Shown: piece by piece, positions 7,446-17,399 of the stretch
Position numbering within the stretch: position 1 is the stretch's first letter
How the letters are laid out: every line of letters begins with the position of its first letter
From: Planctomycetota bacterium
Lineage (GTDB): Bacteria; Planctomycetota; J058
Reading direction: 5' to 3'
Assembly (NCBI GenBank): GCA_019636275.1
Contig: JAHBXY010000014.1
Coordinates: forward strand, 1-64,000
Length of the DNA: 64,000 nt
The notes under the pieces: model-generated
Database searches by the model: none
Told to the model about the DNA's origin: nothing
The model's input: the letters and a program-made list of their open reading frames with translations, nothing else
Position numbers and translations under genes: made by a program

Positions 7446-8513
7446 ATGAAGTCGTCCGTTCTCGTCGCCGCCCTCGGCGTGGCGCTGCTCGCGGGGTCGG
7501 CGCGCGCGCAGCCGCAGCAGGACTGGCGCGCGCAGGTCGACGCGCTCCTCGACCGCTGGGCCGATGACCCCGGGGCCGACCGTCTCGAGCGGGCGCGCGC
7601 GCTCCTCGAGCGGCGCGCGGAGCAGGCCAAGGACGACCCGGCCGCCCAGGTCGAGCTGGCGCGCGTGCTGCTCGCGCTCGGGCGCGCCTCCGAGGCGCTG
7701 ACCGCGGCGGAGCGCGCCCTCGAGCGCATGCACGTCGAGGAGGAGGGCGCGCGGCTGCGGCTCGGCGCCGTGAACCAGGACCGCGCGCGCGCCGGGCTCG
7801 ACCCGCTCGAGGTCGGCCCCGAGCTGGCCGAACGCCGCGCCCAGGCCCTGGGCCTGGCCTTCCTCGCCGCGCACGAGCACACGCTCGCGCGCGCCCGCGC
7901 CCTCGAGGGCGACGCGGCCGCGGCGTTCCTCACCGGGCGCCAGGCGGAGCTCTCGCGCCGCCGCCAGACGCTGCTCGCCGCCGCCGGCGGCGAGCAGGGC
8001 GCCGGCGCGGTGCTGGCGCAGGAGCGGGCGCGCCGCCAGCACCTGCGCGCGCTCGACCGCCTCGGCCGCGAGCCGCGGCCGCTCGGGCAGCTCGACGCGG
8101 CCGGCCAGGCGGTCGAGCTCGGCGCCTACCGCGGCAAGGTGCTGCTCGTCGTCTTCTGGTCGCTGTCGCTCGACCCCGAGGACGTCCTCGTCGAGGTCGA
8201 CCGGGTCCTGCGCGACCTGGGCCCGCGCGGCTTCGAGGTCCTGGGCGTGTGCCTCGACGAGCCGGGCGGCGCGGCGTCGGAGTGGCTGCACCAGCAGGGG
8301 ATCGCCTGGCGGCAGGTGTTCACCGGCGAGGGCCTCCTGAGCCGCGATGCGCGCGCCTGGCAGGTCGAGACGGTCCCGGCGGGCGTGCTCGTCGACCACA
8401 CCGGCCGCGTGCGCTGGGTCGACCCGTGGGAGGGCGACCTGCGCCTGGCCGTGTCCGAGCTGCTGCGGCGCAAGGACGAGGCGCTCGAGGCCGCCCGCCG
8501 CCGCGGCTGGTGA
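7446..8513 (+). CDS. Exported TPR plus thioredoxin-fold protein lacking the CxxC motif
   Basis: 355 residues; ATG 7446 follows a GAGGCGGAGAGG ribosome site. A signal peptide ends at ARAQ near residue 22. Residues about 25-100 look like TPR helices (ARVLLALGRASEALTAAERAL), followed by a helical stretch. Residues about 215-335 resemble the TlpA/AhpC-type thioredoxin fold: VELGAYRGKVLLVVFWSLSL, the cis-proline-like TVPAGVLVDHTGRV, and a closing helix. Where TlpA proteins have WCxxC this one has WSLSLDPED, so classical disulfide exchange is not expected. A structural or binding role is more likely. It lies in an operon with the lipoprotein at 6815. Confidence 0.8.
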   Translation: MKSSVLVAALGVALLAGSARAQPQQDWRAQVDALLDRWADDPGADRLERARALLERRAEQAKDDPAAQVELARVLLALGRASEALTAAERALERMHVEEEGARLRLGAVNQDRARAGLDPLEVGPELAERRAQALGLAFLAAHEHTLARARALEGDAAAAFLTGRQAELSRRRQTLLAAAGGEQGAGAVLAQERARRQHLRALDRLGREPRPLGQLDAAGQAVELGAYRGKVLLVVFWSLSLDPEDVLVEVDRVLRDLGPRGFEVLGVCLDEPGGAASEWLHQQGIAWRQVFTGEGLLSRDARAWQVETVPAGVLVDHTGRVRWVDPWEGDLRLAVSELLRRKDEALEAARRRGW

Positions 8514-8706
8514 CCCCGGCCGAGCTCAGGGGCGAGCTGTCCCTGCTCACGGCGCTGTCGATGGTTCAGCGAGGTCAACGCCCAGCTCGAGGTCGACGAC
8601 CACGCCGCCCGGGCCGCCGCGGCGGCCGAGGCCGCCGGCCTTCCGGGCACTGGACGGGGGCGAGCTCGCGCGCGAGCTGCGCGAGCGCTTGTCCCCCAAG
8701 GAGTAG
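8510..8706 (+). pseudogene. Remnant or mis-sequenced small gene spread over three frames
   Basis: GTG 8510 overlaps the upstream stop as GTGA and opens with VTPAELRGELSLLTALS. The natural continuation, EVNAQLEVDDHAARAAAAAE, is in another frame, and the end, LDGGELARELRERLSPKE, is in the third frame before TAG 8704. Joined, they give about 65 plausible residues, so two small indels seem to have broken it. No family is recognised. Confidence 0.4.
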
Positions 8707-8741
8707 CGCGGGCGCTCCTTCCGGCCCGGTGCGGCGCCGTG

Positions 8742-8747
8742 GACAAT
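8742..8747 (+). promoter_or_regulatory. Candidate -10 element (GACAAT)
   Basis: GACAAT ends 6 bases before GTG 8754, close to the seven-base spacing at 1784, 3466 and 20933. It argues for GTG 8754 over ATG 8739. Confidence 0.3.
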
Positions 8748-8753
8748 CGAAGG

Positions 8754-9293
8754 GTGATCCGCCTGTTCCTGCTCGCCGCGACGCTGGGGCTCTCCGCCTG
8801 CAAGGTCCACGACCGTCCGGCCGACCCGCCCCTGCGCCACGGCTCGGGCCTGCGGGACCCGGAGGTCGTCACGTCGGCGGTGCGCGACCTCGCCGAGGCG
8901 GTGCGCCGCGACGTCGTCCCCTGGCCGGCGCACCTGCCGCGCTCGCGCGACTTCCCCGAGCTGCCGCTCCTGCGCGTGGCGGAGGTCGAGGACCTCGGGC
9001 GCACCGGCGCCGACGTCGGCGCGCTCACGCGCTCGCTCGAGCACGAGGTGCGTCGCCAGCGCTTCGCGCGCCTCTCGATCGACGAGGAGGCGGTGCCGCC
9101 CTGGCTGCGCGAGCCGCCCGCGGAGGGCGGCGACGCCGCACCGGGCGGCGGCCAGGCGGCGGCCCCGGCCCGCGAGGAGCGGGCCAAGCCGGGCCTCCTC
9201 TTGCGCTGCTGGACCGACCGCGGCGGCCGCCTGCGCCTCGAGCTCGAGGACCTCGTCACGAGCCGCCGGGTCGTCCGCGCCGCCTCGCGCTGA
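8754..9293 (+). CDS. Lipoprotein, LpoB-like fold possible
   Basis: 179 residues from GTG 8754; ATG 8739 would add five residues. The lipoprotein signal IRLFLLAATLGLSAC puts the acylated cysteine at residue 16. The middle (PELPLLRVAEVEDLGRTG, then a helix and RRQRFARLS) has the order of elements seen in LpoB-type penicillin-binding-protein activators, but the match is loose. An Ala/Gly/Pro-rich linker near residues 125-150 precedes a short beta-rich end (RCWTDRGGRLRLELED). It stands between a broken small gene and a kinase. Confidence 0.6.
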   Translation: MIRLFLLAATLGLSACKVHDRPADPPLRHGSGLRDPEVVTSAVRDLAEAVRRDVVPWPAHLPRSRDFPELPLLRVAEVEDLGRTGADVGALTRSLEHEVRRQRFARLSIDEEAVPPWLREPPAEGGDAAPGGGQAAAPAREERAKPGLLLRCWTDRGGRLRLELEDLVTSRRVVRAASR

Positions 9294-9295
9294 CC

Positions 9296-9301
9296 TATGC
9301 T
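9296..9301 (+). promoter_or_regulatory. Candidate -10 element (TATGCT), kinase/WD40 locus
   Basis: TATGCT begins three bases after the preceding stop codon and 24 bases before GTG 9320, which has GAGGGAG as ribosome site. No clear -35. Confidence 0.35.
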
Positions 9302-9319
9302 GGTCCCGAGGGAGCGCGC

Positions 9320-10040
9320 GTGCGCCAGCTCGGGCCCTACCGTCTGCACGAGCCGCTCGGCCAGGGCGGCGCCGCCGTGGTCTTCCGCGGCACGGGGGCC
9401 GACGGGCGCGACGTGGCCGTCAAGGTGCTGCGCGACGGGGCCAGCCCCGCGGCGCTGGAGCGCTTCGCGCGCGAGGCCCGGCTCCTGGCGACGGGCGCGA
9501 GCGGGTTCGTGCCGCTGCTCGACGCGGGCCGCGCGCCCGAGGGCGCCTACCTGGTCATGCCGCTCCTGCGCGGCGGCACCCTGCGCGACCGCCTGCGCCA
9601 CGGGCCGCTCCCGGCCGGCGACGCGGTCGAGCTGGTGACGACGCTCGCGCGCGCGCTCGGGCGCGCGCACCGGACGGGCGTCGTGCACCGCGACGTGAAG
9701 CCCGAGAACGTGCTCTTCGACGCCGAGGGGCGCCCCTGGATCGCCGACCTCGGCGTGGCCCTGCACCTCGGCGCGCCGCCGTCGGCGCGCCTGTCGCGCA
9801 CGGGCGAGCTGCGGGGCACGGCCGGCTACATGGCCCCGGAGCAGCTCGCCGACCCGCGGGCGGTCGGGCCGCCGGTCGACGTCTTCGCCCTCGGCGCCGT
9901 CCTGCACGAGGCGCTCGCCGGGCGCCCCGCCTTCGAGGGCGCGAGCGCCGTGGAGGTGCTGGCGCGCGCGGCGCAGGGCCTCCGCGAGCCGCTGCGCGGC
10001 TGTCCGGGCTGGCTGGCGGCGGCCGTCGACGCCCGGGCCT
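9320..10040 (+). CDS. Ser/Thr protein kinase domain, N-terminal part of a frameshifted kinase-WD40 gene
   Basis: GTG 9320 follows GAGGGAG at the proper distance. About 240 residues are a kinase domain: LGQGGAAVVFRG loop, the VAVKVL lysine, HRDVKPENVL, ADLGVALHLG in place of DFG (Asp-Leu-Gly), MAPEQ and the VDVFALGAVLHEAL helix. Just past the end of the domain (about 10040) the frame loses sense. Reading on with one base inserted restores the expected RALAPDPAARPADGEAL, a typical kinase C-terminus. The WD40 half resumes at about 10440 in the third frame. With intact frames this would be a kinase with a WD40 sensor, a common planctomycete layout. It cannot be told whether the break is real. Confidence 0.8.
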
Positions 10041-10448
10041 GGCGCCCGACCCGGCCGCCCGCCCGGCGGACGGTGAGGCCCTGGCCCGGCTCCTCGCCCG
10101 CGGGCGGGCCGGAGCGGCGCGCCGCCGCCCTGGCCGCGCGGCGGCCCTGGCCGCGGGGCCCGCGCCCTCGCGTGGGCGCGGCTGTCAGTCGCGGTCCGCT
10201 CCGGCGACGACGGACCTGGCCGGTGGCGCCGTCGGCGCGTCGTCCGACCTGGTGTCGACGCCGTCCGATCGCCGCGCCGGCCGTGGCCACGCCAGCCGCC
10301 CGCCGGCACCGCAGGCCCGCTGGCGGCCCGGCTCCTCAGATCTGCTGGGGCCCGACCGGCGGCGCCACCCGCGCCCGCTGCGCCCTGGCGGTCGTGCCGC
10401 GCGCGCCGCCGTGCCGTCTCCTGCTCGCGGGACGGCGGAAGACGGTCG
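10041..10448 (+). other. Damaged linker between the kinase and WD40 halves
   Basis: No single frame gives convincing protein here. Fragments of a kinase C-terminus are in one frame and LLLAG-like or CSRDGG pieces in others, so at least two indels separate 9320-10040 from 10449-12119. A membrane segment would be expected in this region but cannot be read. Confidence 0.5.
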
Positions 10449-12119
10449 GTGCGGCTCTGGCGCGTCGACGACGGTCGCACCGCGGGCGCGCTCGAGCCGC
10501 CGGCGGCGGCGACGTTCGGCAGCGTGGCGGCCTCGCCCGACGGCGCCCTGGTCGCCGCCGGCGCGGCCGACGGGCGCGTCGTCGTGTGGGAGCGCGATGG
10601 GCGCGTCCGGACGACCCTCGCGGGGCACGAGGGCGAGGTCACGCGGCTGGGCTTCTCGGGCGCGCTGGCCCGGATCGTGAGCGTCTCCCTCGACGGCACC
10701 CTGCGCCTGTGGGACGTCGACCGCGGGCAGCTCACGGCCGTGACCTTCTCCGGGCCGCTGCGCGCCCTGGGCCAGGGCAACGAGGTCCTGGCCGCGGCGC
10801 GCCTCGACGGCGCGCCGGAGGTGGAGATCGTCGACCCTGCGCGGCCGACGACGCCGCGCGTGATCACGCCGCGGCCGTCGCCGGCGCGCGACCTCGCCGT
10901 GCGCCCCGACGGGCTCGTCGTCGCGTCGCTGCACGACGAGGGCGGCCTCCAGCTCTGGGACCCGCGCGACGGCCGGCCCTTCGGCGCCGCCCGGCTCCCG
11001 GCCGAGGGGAGCCGCGTGGCCTGGACCGCCGAGGGAGACCGCCTGGTCGCGGCGCTCGGCGATGGCACGCTCGCGGTCTTCCGCGTCGCGCCGCAGGTGC
11101 GGCTCGAGCGCCGCGTGCGGGCGCGGCGTGCGGTCCGCGCGCTGGCGCTCTCGCCCGACGGGGGCGCGGCCGCGCTGCTCGGCGGGCGCGAGGACGGGGC
11201 GGACGAGGCGCGCGTGGGCCTGTGGACCCTGGACGCCGACGCCGCCGAGCGCTGGCCGGGCGCCGGGCACGAGGGGCCCGTCACCGTGATCAGCGCGGCG
11301 GGCCCGGGGCTGGTGCTCACCGGCGGCGCCGACGGACGACGGCTCCTCTGGGCGACCGACGCGGGCGTCGTCCGCCACGACCTGGAGCGGCTCGCGGGGC
11401 CGGTGCGCGCCGCCGGCGGGGCGCTCGCTTCCGCCGACCACGTCGTGTTCGTACCCGGCCTCTCGGGCCCGCCCGGGGAGGTGCCCGACGCGCAGCTGAC
11501 CGTCGGGCGGGCGCCGGTGCACTCGATCGTCGCCGTGGCGTTCCGCTGGCTGCTCACCGCCGACGAGGACGGGGTGGCCGCGGTGTGGGACCTCGACCGG
11601 CGGGTCGAGGAGCAGGGGAAGTGGACGGCCGAGCACGGCCTGGGCGCCCCGATGGGCTTCGGACGCGCCTGCGCGACCCTGCTCGAGGTCGACGACGCCC
11701 TCCTCGTGGTCCTCGGCGGGGCGGACGGGAGGCTCCTGGTGACGCCGCCCGCCGAGCCCGCGGCGAGCTTCCGCCTGGAGGCGCACGCGGGGCCCGTGAT
11801 CGCCCTGGCGGCGGCGCGGGGGCGCGTGGCGTCGGCGGGCGAGGACGGGGTGGTGGCGGTGTGGGACGTGGCGCGCCGCGAGCGTTTGACCCGCGTGACG
11901 CTCGGCGCGCCGGCCCGGGGCGTGGCCCTGGACCCCCTCGGCGTCTGGCTGGCGACCGTGGACCGCGAGGGTCGCCTGGGCTTGTGGGCCGTCGCCACGG
12001 GCGCCCTCCTGGGGCAGGTCGACGAGGGCGTCACCTGCGCCGCGTTCGACCTCGTCGAGGCCGAGCTGTTCGCCGGGACGCGCGACGGCGGCGTCCTCCG
12101 CCTGGCCTGCCCGCGCTGA
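10449..12119 (+). CDS. WD40 beta-propeller domain, C-terminal part of the kinase-WD40 gene
   Basis: The 556 residues from GTG 10449 are almost entirely WD40-type blades; the start is nominal because the frame enters in mid-blade (RLWRVDDGRT). Blade ends include VVVWERDGRV, LRLWDVDRGQ, LQLWDPRDGR, VGLWTLDA, AAVWDLDRRV, VAVWDVARRE and LGLWAVATG, giving about eight to ten repeats. GHEG and HAGP match the usual blade openings. No signal peptide or ribosome site is seen, which supports it being the sensor half of the kinase at 9320. WD40 propellers bind proteins or ligands; no catalysis is expected. The stop at 12117 lies about 150 bases before clpB. Confidence 0.75.
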   Translation: MRLWRVDDGRTAGALEPPAAATFGSVAASPDGALVAAGAADGRVVVWERDGRVRTTLAGHEGEVTRLGFSGALARIVSVSLDGTLRLWDVDRGQLTAVTFSGPLRALGQGNEVLAAARLDGAPEVEIVDPARPTTPRVITPRPSPARDLAVRPDGLVVASLHDEGGLQLWDPRDGRPFGAARLPAEGSRVAWTAEGDRLVAALGDGTLAVFRVAPQVRLERRVRARRAVRALALSPDGGAAALLGGREDGADEARVGLWTLDADAAERWPGAGHEGPVTVISAAGPGLVLTGGADGRRLLWATDAGVVRHDLERLAGPVRAAGGALASADHVVFVPGLSGPPGEVPDAQLTVGRAPVHSIVAVAFRWLLTADEDGVAAVWDLDRRVEEQGKWTAEHGLGAPMGFGRACATLLEVDDALLVVLGGADGRLLVTPPAEPAASFRLEAHAGPVIALAAARGRVASAGEDGVVAVWDVARRERLTRVTLGAPARGVALDPLGVWLATVDREGRLGLWAVATGALLGQVDEGVTCAAFDLVEAELFAGTRDGGVLRLACPR

Positions 12120-12266
12120 CCGTCGCGTCCGCGTGGCGGCCTCTGTCATAGCGGCAGGACGCCCGATGTCCCCGTGTCTCCGGAACATGCGGCGGCTGCG
12201 CGAAACCGCCCACCGGCCGGCTCCGGCACGGAGTTCGCACGACCATCGGGCGAAGGGAGACCCCCC

Positions 12267-14882
<2,616 letters not shown>

Positions 14883-14933
14883 CCCCTTGCGATCTCCGCG
14901 GCTCACGCGCATCGTGGGCCGTGGGAGGTCGCC

Positions 14934-15242
14934 ATGGCCATCGTCGTCGGGCTCGTCGCGCGGCTGCTGGTCGGCGGCCTGCTCCTCTGGGCGTCGATTA
15001 AAGTGGTCGACCGTCACAACACGCAGAACACCTTCGTGGCCGCCGTCGGCTGGGCGTTCATGCTCGCGCTCGCCGGCCTCATGCCGCTCCTCGGCGGTGT
15101 GCTCGGCCTGGTCGTGTTCTTCATGGTGTGCTCGCGCTACTACGACCTGGGGATCCTGCAGTCGATCGGCGTGCTCCTGGTGCAGATCGGGATCGCGGTC
15201 GGGCTCACGGTCCTGCTCGGCGGCGGCGCGCGCTCACACTGA
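14934..15242 (+). CDS. Small membrane protein of unknown function
   Basis: 102 residues; ATG 14934 follows GGGAGG. Three hydrophobic helices fill it: residues about 3-21, 35-65 (perhaps two short helices) and 75-97. No polar motif suggests a function. Same strand and close to clpB, so possibly co-transcribed. Family not recognised. Confidence 0.65.
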   Translation: MAIVVGLVARLLVGGLLLWASIKVVDRHNTQNTFVAAVGWAFMLALAGLMPLLGGVLGLVVFFMVCSRYYDLGILQSIGVLLVQIGIAVGLTVLLGGGARSH

Positions 15243-15376
15243 CGGTCAGGCGCCCAGCCGCCCGAGCGCGGCGCTCAGGCCGTCGCGCTGGAGGAAGGGG
15301 CGCATCCAGGCCTTCACGATCGGTCCGCCGTGCGGGTCGCGGCGCCGGCCCTCGAGGCCGTCGCGCCCCCTGACCG

Positions 15377-16462
15377 CTACTTCCGCGTGTTGCTGTAGAA
15401 GGGCAAGGGCGCGGGCGTCATGGGCCAGCGCTTACCGCCGACCTCGACCTCCCAGCCCTCGCCCTGCTCGGCCAGCGGGCGGGGCACGTAGCCCATGCAG
15501 ATCACCTTGCCGAGGGTCGGGCTCTTGGTCCCGCTGGTGACCTTGCCCACGGCCTCGCCGCCGTGGCAGATCGTGGCCCCCTGGCGCGGGATCCGGCCGC
15601 CGGGGACGTCGAAGCCGAGGAGCTTGCGCCGCGGCCCCTCGTCGCGGACCTTCCGCAGGGCGTCGCGCCCGTAGAAGCCCTGCCCCTCGAGCTTGACCGC
15701 GAAGTCGAGCCCCGCCTCGAGCGGGTTGGTGTCGGTGTCGAGCTCGTGGCCGTAGAGGGCCATGCCGGCCTCGAGGCGCAGCGTGTCGCGCGCGCCCAGG
15801 CCGATCGGCTTGATCCCGTAGGGCGCGCCGTGCCGGGTGAGCGAGTCCCACATCCACTCGGCCTGCGTGGCGTCGAACACGAGCTCGTAGCCGACCTCGC
15901 CCGTGTAGCCGGTGCGCGCGATGAAGCAGGGCTCGCCCAGGACCATGCCGCCCTTGCAGCGGTAGTACTTCACCTCGGCGAGGTCGGTGTCGCACAGCGG
16001 CTGGAGCACGTCGCGCGAGCGCGGCCCCTGCACGGCGATCATGGCCAGGCGGTGCGTCTCGTCGGTGAGCGTGACGTCGCCCTCGATGCGCGGGCGCATC
16101 CACTCGAGGACGCGGTCGCGGTTCGACGCGTTGACGACCAGGATGATCGCCTCGGGGAGCACGTAGTAGATCGCGTCGTCGAGCGCGTTGCCGTCCTCGC
16201 CCGTGATCACCGCGTAGCGCGCCCGGCCCACGGGCGTCCCGGCCACGTCGTTGGTGACGAAGCGGTCGAGCGCCCGCGCGCGGTCGGGGCCGGTGAGGCG
16301 CAGGCGGCCCATGTGCTGCAGGTCGAACAGCCCCACGCGCTCGCGCACGCAGGCGTGCTCGCTGACGATGCCCTCGTACTGGACCGGCATCTCCCAGCCC
16401 GCGAACTCGACCATGCGGGCCCCGAGGGCCCTGTGCTTGGCGTTCAGCGCGGTCCGGTGCAT
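15377..16462 (-). CDS. gcvT: Glycine cleavage system T protein (aminomethyltransferase)
   Basis: 361 residues, normal for GcvT. ATG 16462 has AGGAG upstream. It transfers the aminomethyl carbon from lipoylated H protein to tetrahydrofolate, releasing ammonia. Family signatures: HRALGARMVEFAGWEMPVQY at the start, DLQHMGRLRLTGPD, the DDAIYYVL segment holding the catalytic aspartate region, ARTGYTGEVGYEL, and LGARDTLRLEAGMALYGHE. It ends with TSGTKSPTLGKVICMGYV and the short C-terminal barrel. No gcvH or gcvP is nearby; they must be elsewhere or the enzyme serves a related folate function. A TAGACT hexamer lies 26 bases upstream. Confidence 0.95.
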   Translation of the reverse strand: MHRTALNAKHRALGARMVEFAGWEMPVQYEGIVSEHACVRERVGLFDLQHMGRLRLTGPDRARALDRFVTNDVAGTPVGRARYAVITGEDGNALDDAIYYVLPEAIILVVNASNRDRVLEWMRPRIEGDVTLTDETHRLAMIAVQGPRSRDVLQPLCDTDLAEVKYYRCKGGMVLGEPCFIARTGYTGEVGYELVFDATQAEWMWDSLTRHGAPYGIKPIGLGARDTLRLEAGMALYGHELDTDTNPLEAGLDFAVKLEGQGFYGRDALRKVRDEGPRRKLLGFDVPGGRIPRQGATICHGGEAVGKVTSGTKSPTLGKVICMGYVPRPLAEQGEGWEVEVGGKRWPMTPAPLPFYSNTRK

Positions 16463-16488
16463 GCAGCGACTCCTGTGGGTGGCGGGCG

Positions 16489-16494
16489 AGTCTA
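16489..16494 (-). promoter_or_regulatory. Candidate -10 element (TAGACT), gcvT
   Basis: TAGACT on the minus strand, 26 bases before the gcvT ATG. The same hexamer precedes oleA, the lipoprotein at 43819 and the DUF4058 gene. Confidence 0.4.
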
Positions 16495-16507
16495 CCGCGG
16501 ACCTGGG

Positions 16508-16606
16508 ATGAGTGATGCGCTCGCGAGGGGCGGGCGAATGGTGCAAGCCCCGGGCTGGCACGAAACGTCCCGCTCCGCCCGTCCCCATCGCTCGCTCTGG
16601 CGGGTG
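16508..16606 (-). repeat. Dispersed repeat R3, copy A (core only)
   Basis: About 98 bases matching, on the minus strand, the core of the elements at 54596 and 63221: CCGCCAGAGCGAGCGATGGG, GGCGGAnCGGG, then CCCCTCGCGAGCGCATCAC. The terminal inverted repeats of the other copies are missing. It lies between gcvT and the divergent gene at 16712. Confidence 0.7.
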
Positions 16607-16711
16607 AGCACGAGCCCCGGGGCGGATCCGTTCCGCCGTCCCAGCGCTGGCTCTGGCGGTCGGGCGTGAGTTCGCGCCAGTATGGTGCTCACCGTGCCAG
16701 GGGGGTATCGC

Positions 16712-17395
16712 GTGACCGACGTCCGGCTGCGCGCGCTCGAGCGCGAGGCGACCCGCGGCGACCTCGAGGCGGCCGCGGGCCTGCTCCGCTCCCAGGTGCG
16801 CCTGGGCGCCCTCGACGCGGCCCGCCTGGGCCTCCTCGCCTACGCCGGCGACGCCGCGGCGGCGCTGGCCCTGGACGGCGCGCCGCCGCCGCCCCGCGAC
16901 CCGAAGGCCTGGGTCCTGGGGCTCGAGCCGTGGGGGGCCGAGGCGTGCGTGCGCGCGGCGGCGGCGGCGGCCCGACTGGCCCTGCCCCTGTGGGAGGCGC
17001 GCCAGCCCGACCTGCGCCCGCGCGAGGCCGTCGCCGCGATCGACGCGTGGCTGGCCACGCCCGGGCAGCCGGCCGCGCTCGCCTGCCGGGCGCAGGCCGA
17101 GGCGCTGTGGGCCGACGTCCCGCACGGCCCCGAGGCCTGGCCGGTCGTGGGCGCCTGGTTCGTCGTCGCCGCCGCCGCCTGGGCGCCGGCGCCCTGGGGG
17201 ACGACCGGCCCGCTCACCTCGGTGCGCCTCGTCGCCGAGGCCGCCGCACGCTGCGCCAGCCTGGCCCTCGGCGACGACCTGCCCTACTACCTCGCCCGCG
17301 GCTCGGTGCGCCCGTGCGCGCCGGCGGCGCCGCTGCTCGCCGCCCTGCGCGGGGCGGTGGCCGCCTGGGCGCGGACGCCGTCGCTGGCGGCCTGA
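16712..17395 (+). CDS. Conserved-type helical protein of unknown function
   Basis: 227 residues from GTG 16712, chosen because a G-rich ribosome site (AGGGGGG) precedes it; GTG/ATG codons upstream from 16682 are in frame but poorer. The protein is almost wholly helical and Ala-rich, with RLRALEREATRGDLEAAAGL at the start and several evenly spaced tryptophans (WVLGLEPWG, LPLWEARQ, WVVGAWF). The opening helices resemble short unnamed proteins of planctomycetes and myxobacteria that read (W)xxxGxxxDxxxLLxxRVRxGxL. No catalytic motif and no signal peptide. A TATGGT hexamer at 16681 could be its -10. Confidence 0.65.
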   Translation: MTDVRLRALEREATRGDLEAAAGLLRSQVRLGALDAARLGLLAYAGDAAAALALDGAPPPPRDPKAWVLGLEPWGAEACVRAAAAAARLALPLWEARQPDLRPREAVAAIDAWLATPGQPAALACRAQAEALWADVPHGPEAWPVVGAWFVVAAAAWAPAPWGTTGPLTSVRLVAEAAARCASLALGDDLPYYLARGSVRPCAPAAPLLAALRGAVAAWARTPSLAA

Positions 17396-17399
17396 CGGG

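Noticed and set aside
15243..15380. Short minus-strand frame ending LSAALGRLGA between gcvT and the small membrane gene
   Set aside because: About 44 codons, no start with ribosome site, no homologue recalled; could be the tail of a lost gene but cannot be supported.
15377..16462. Possible glycine-cleavage operon around gcvT
   Set aside because: Looked for gcvH and gcvP signatures on both sides; none found, so no operon is claimed.
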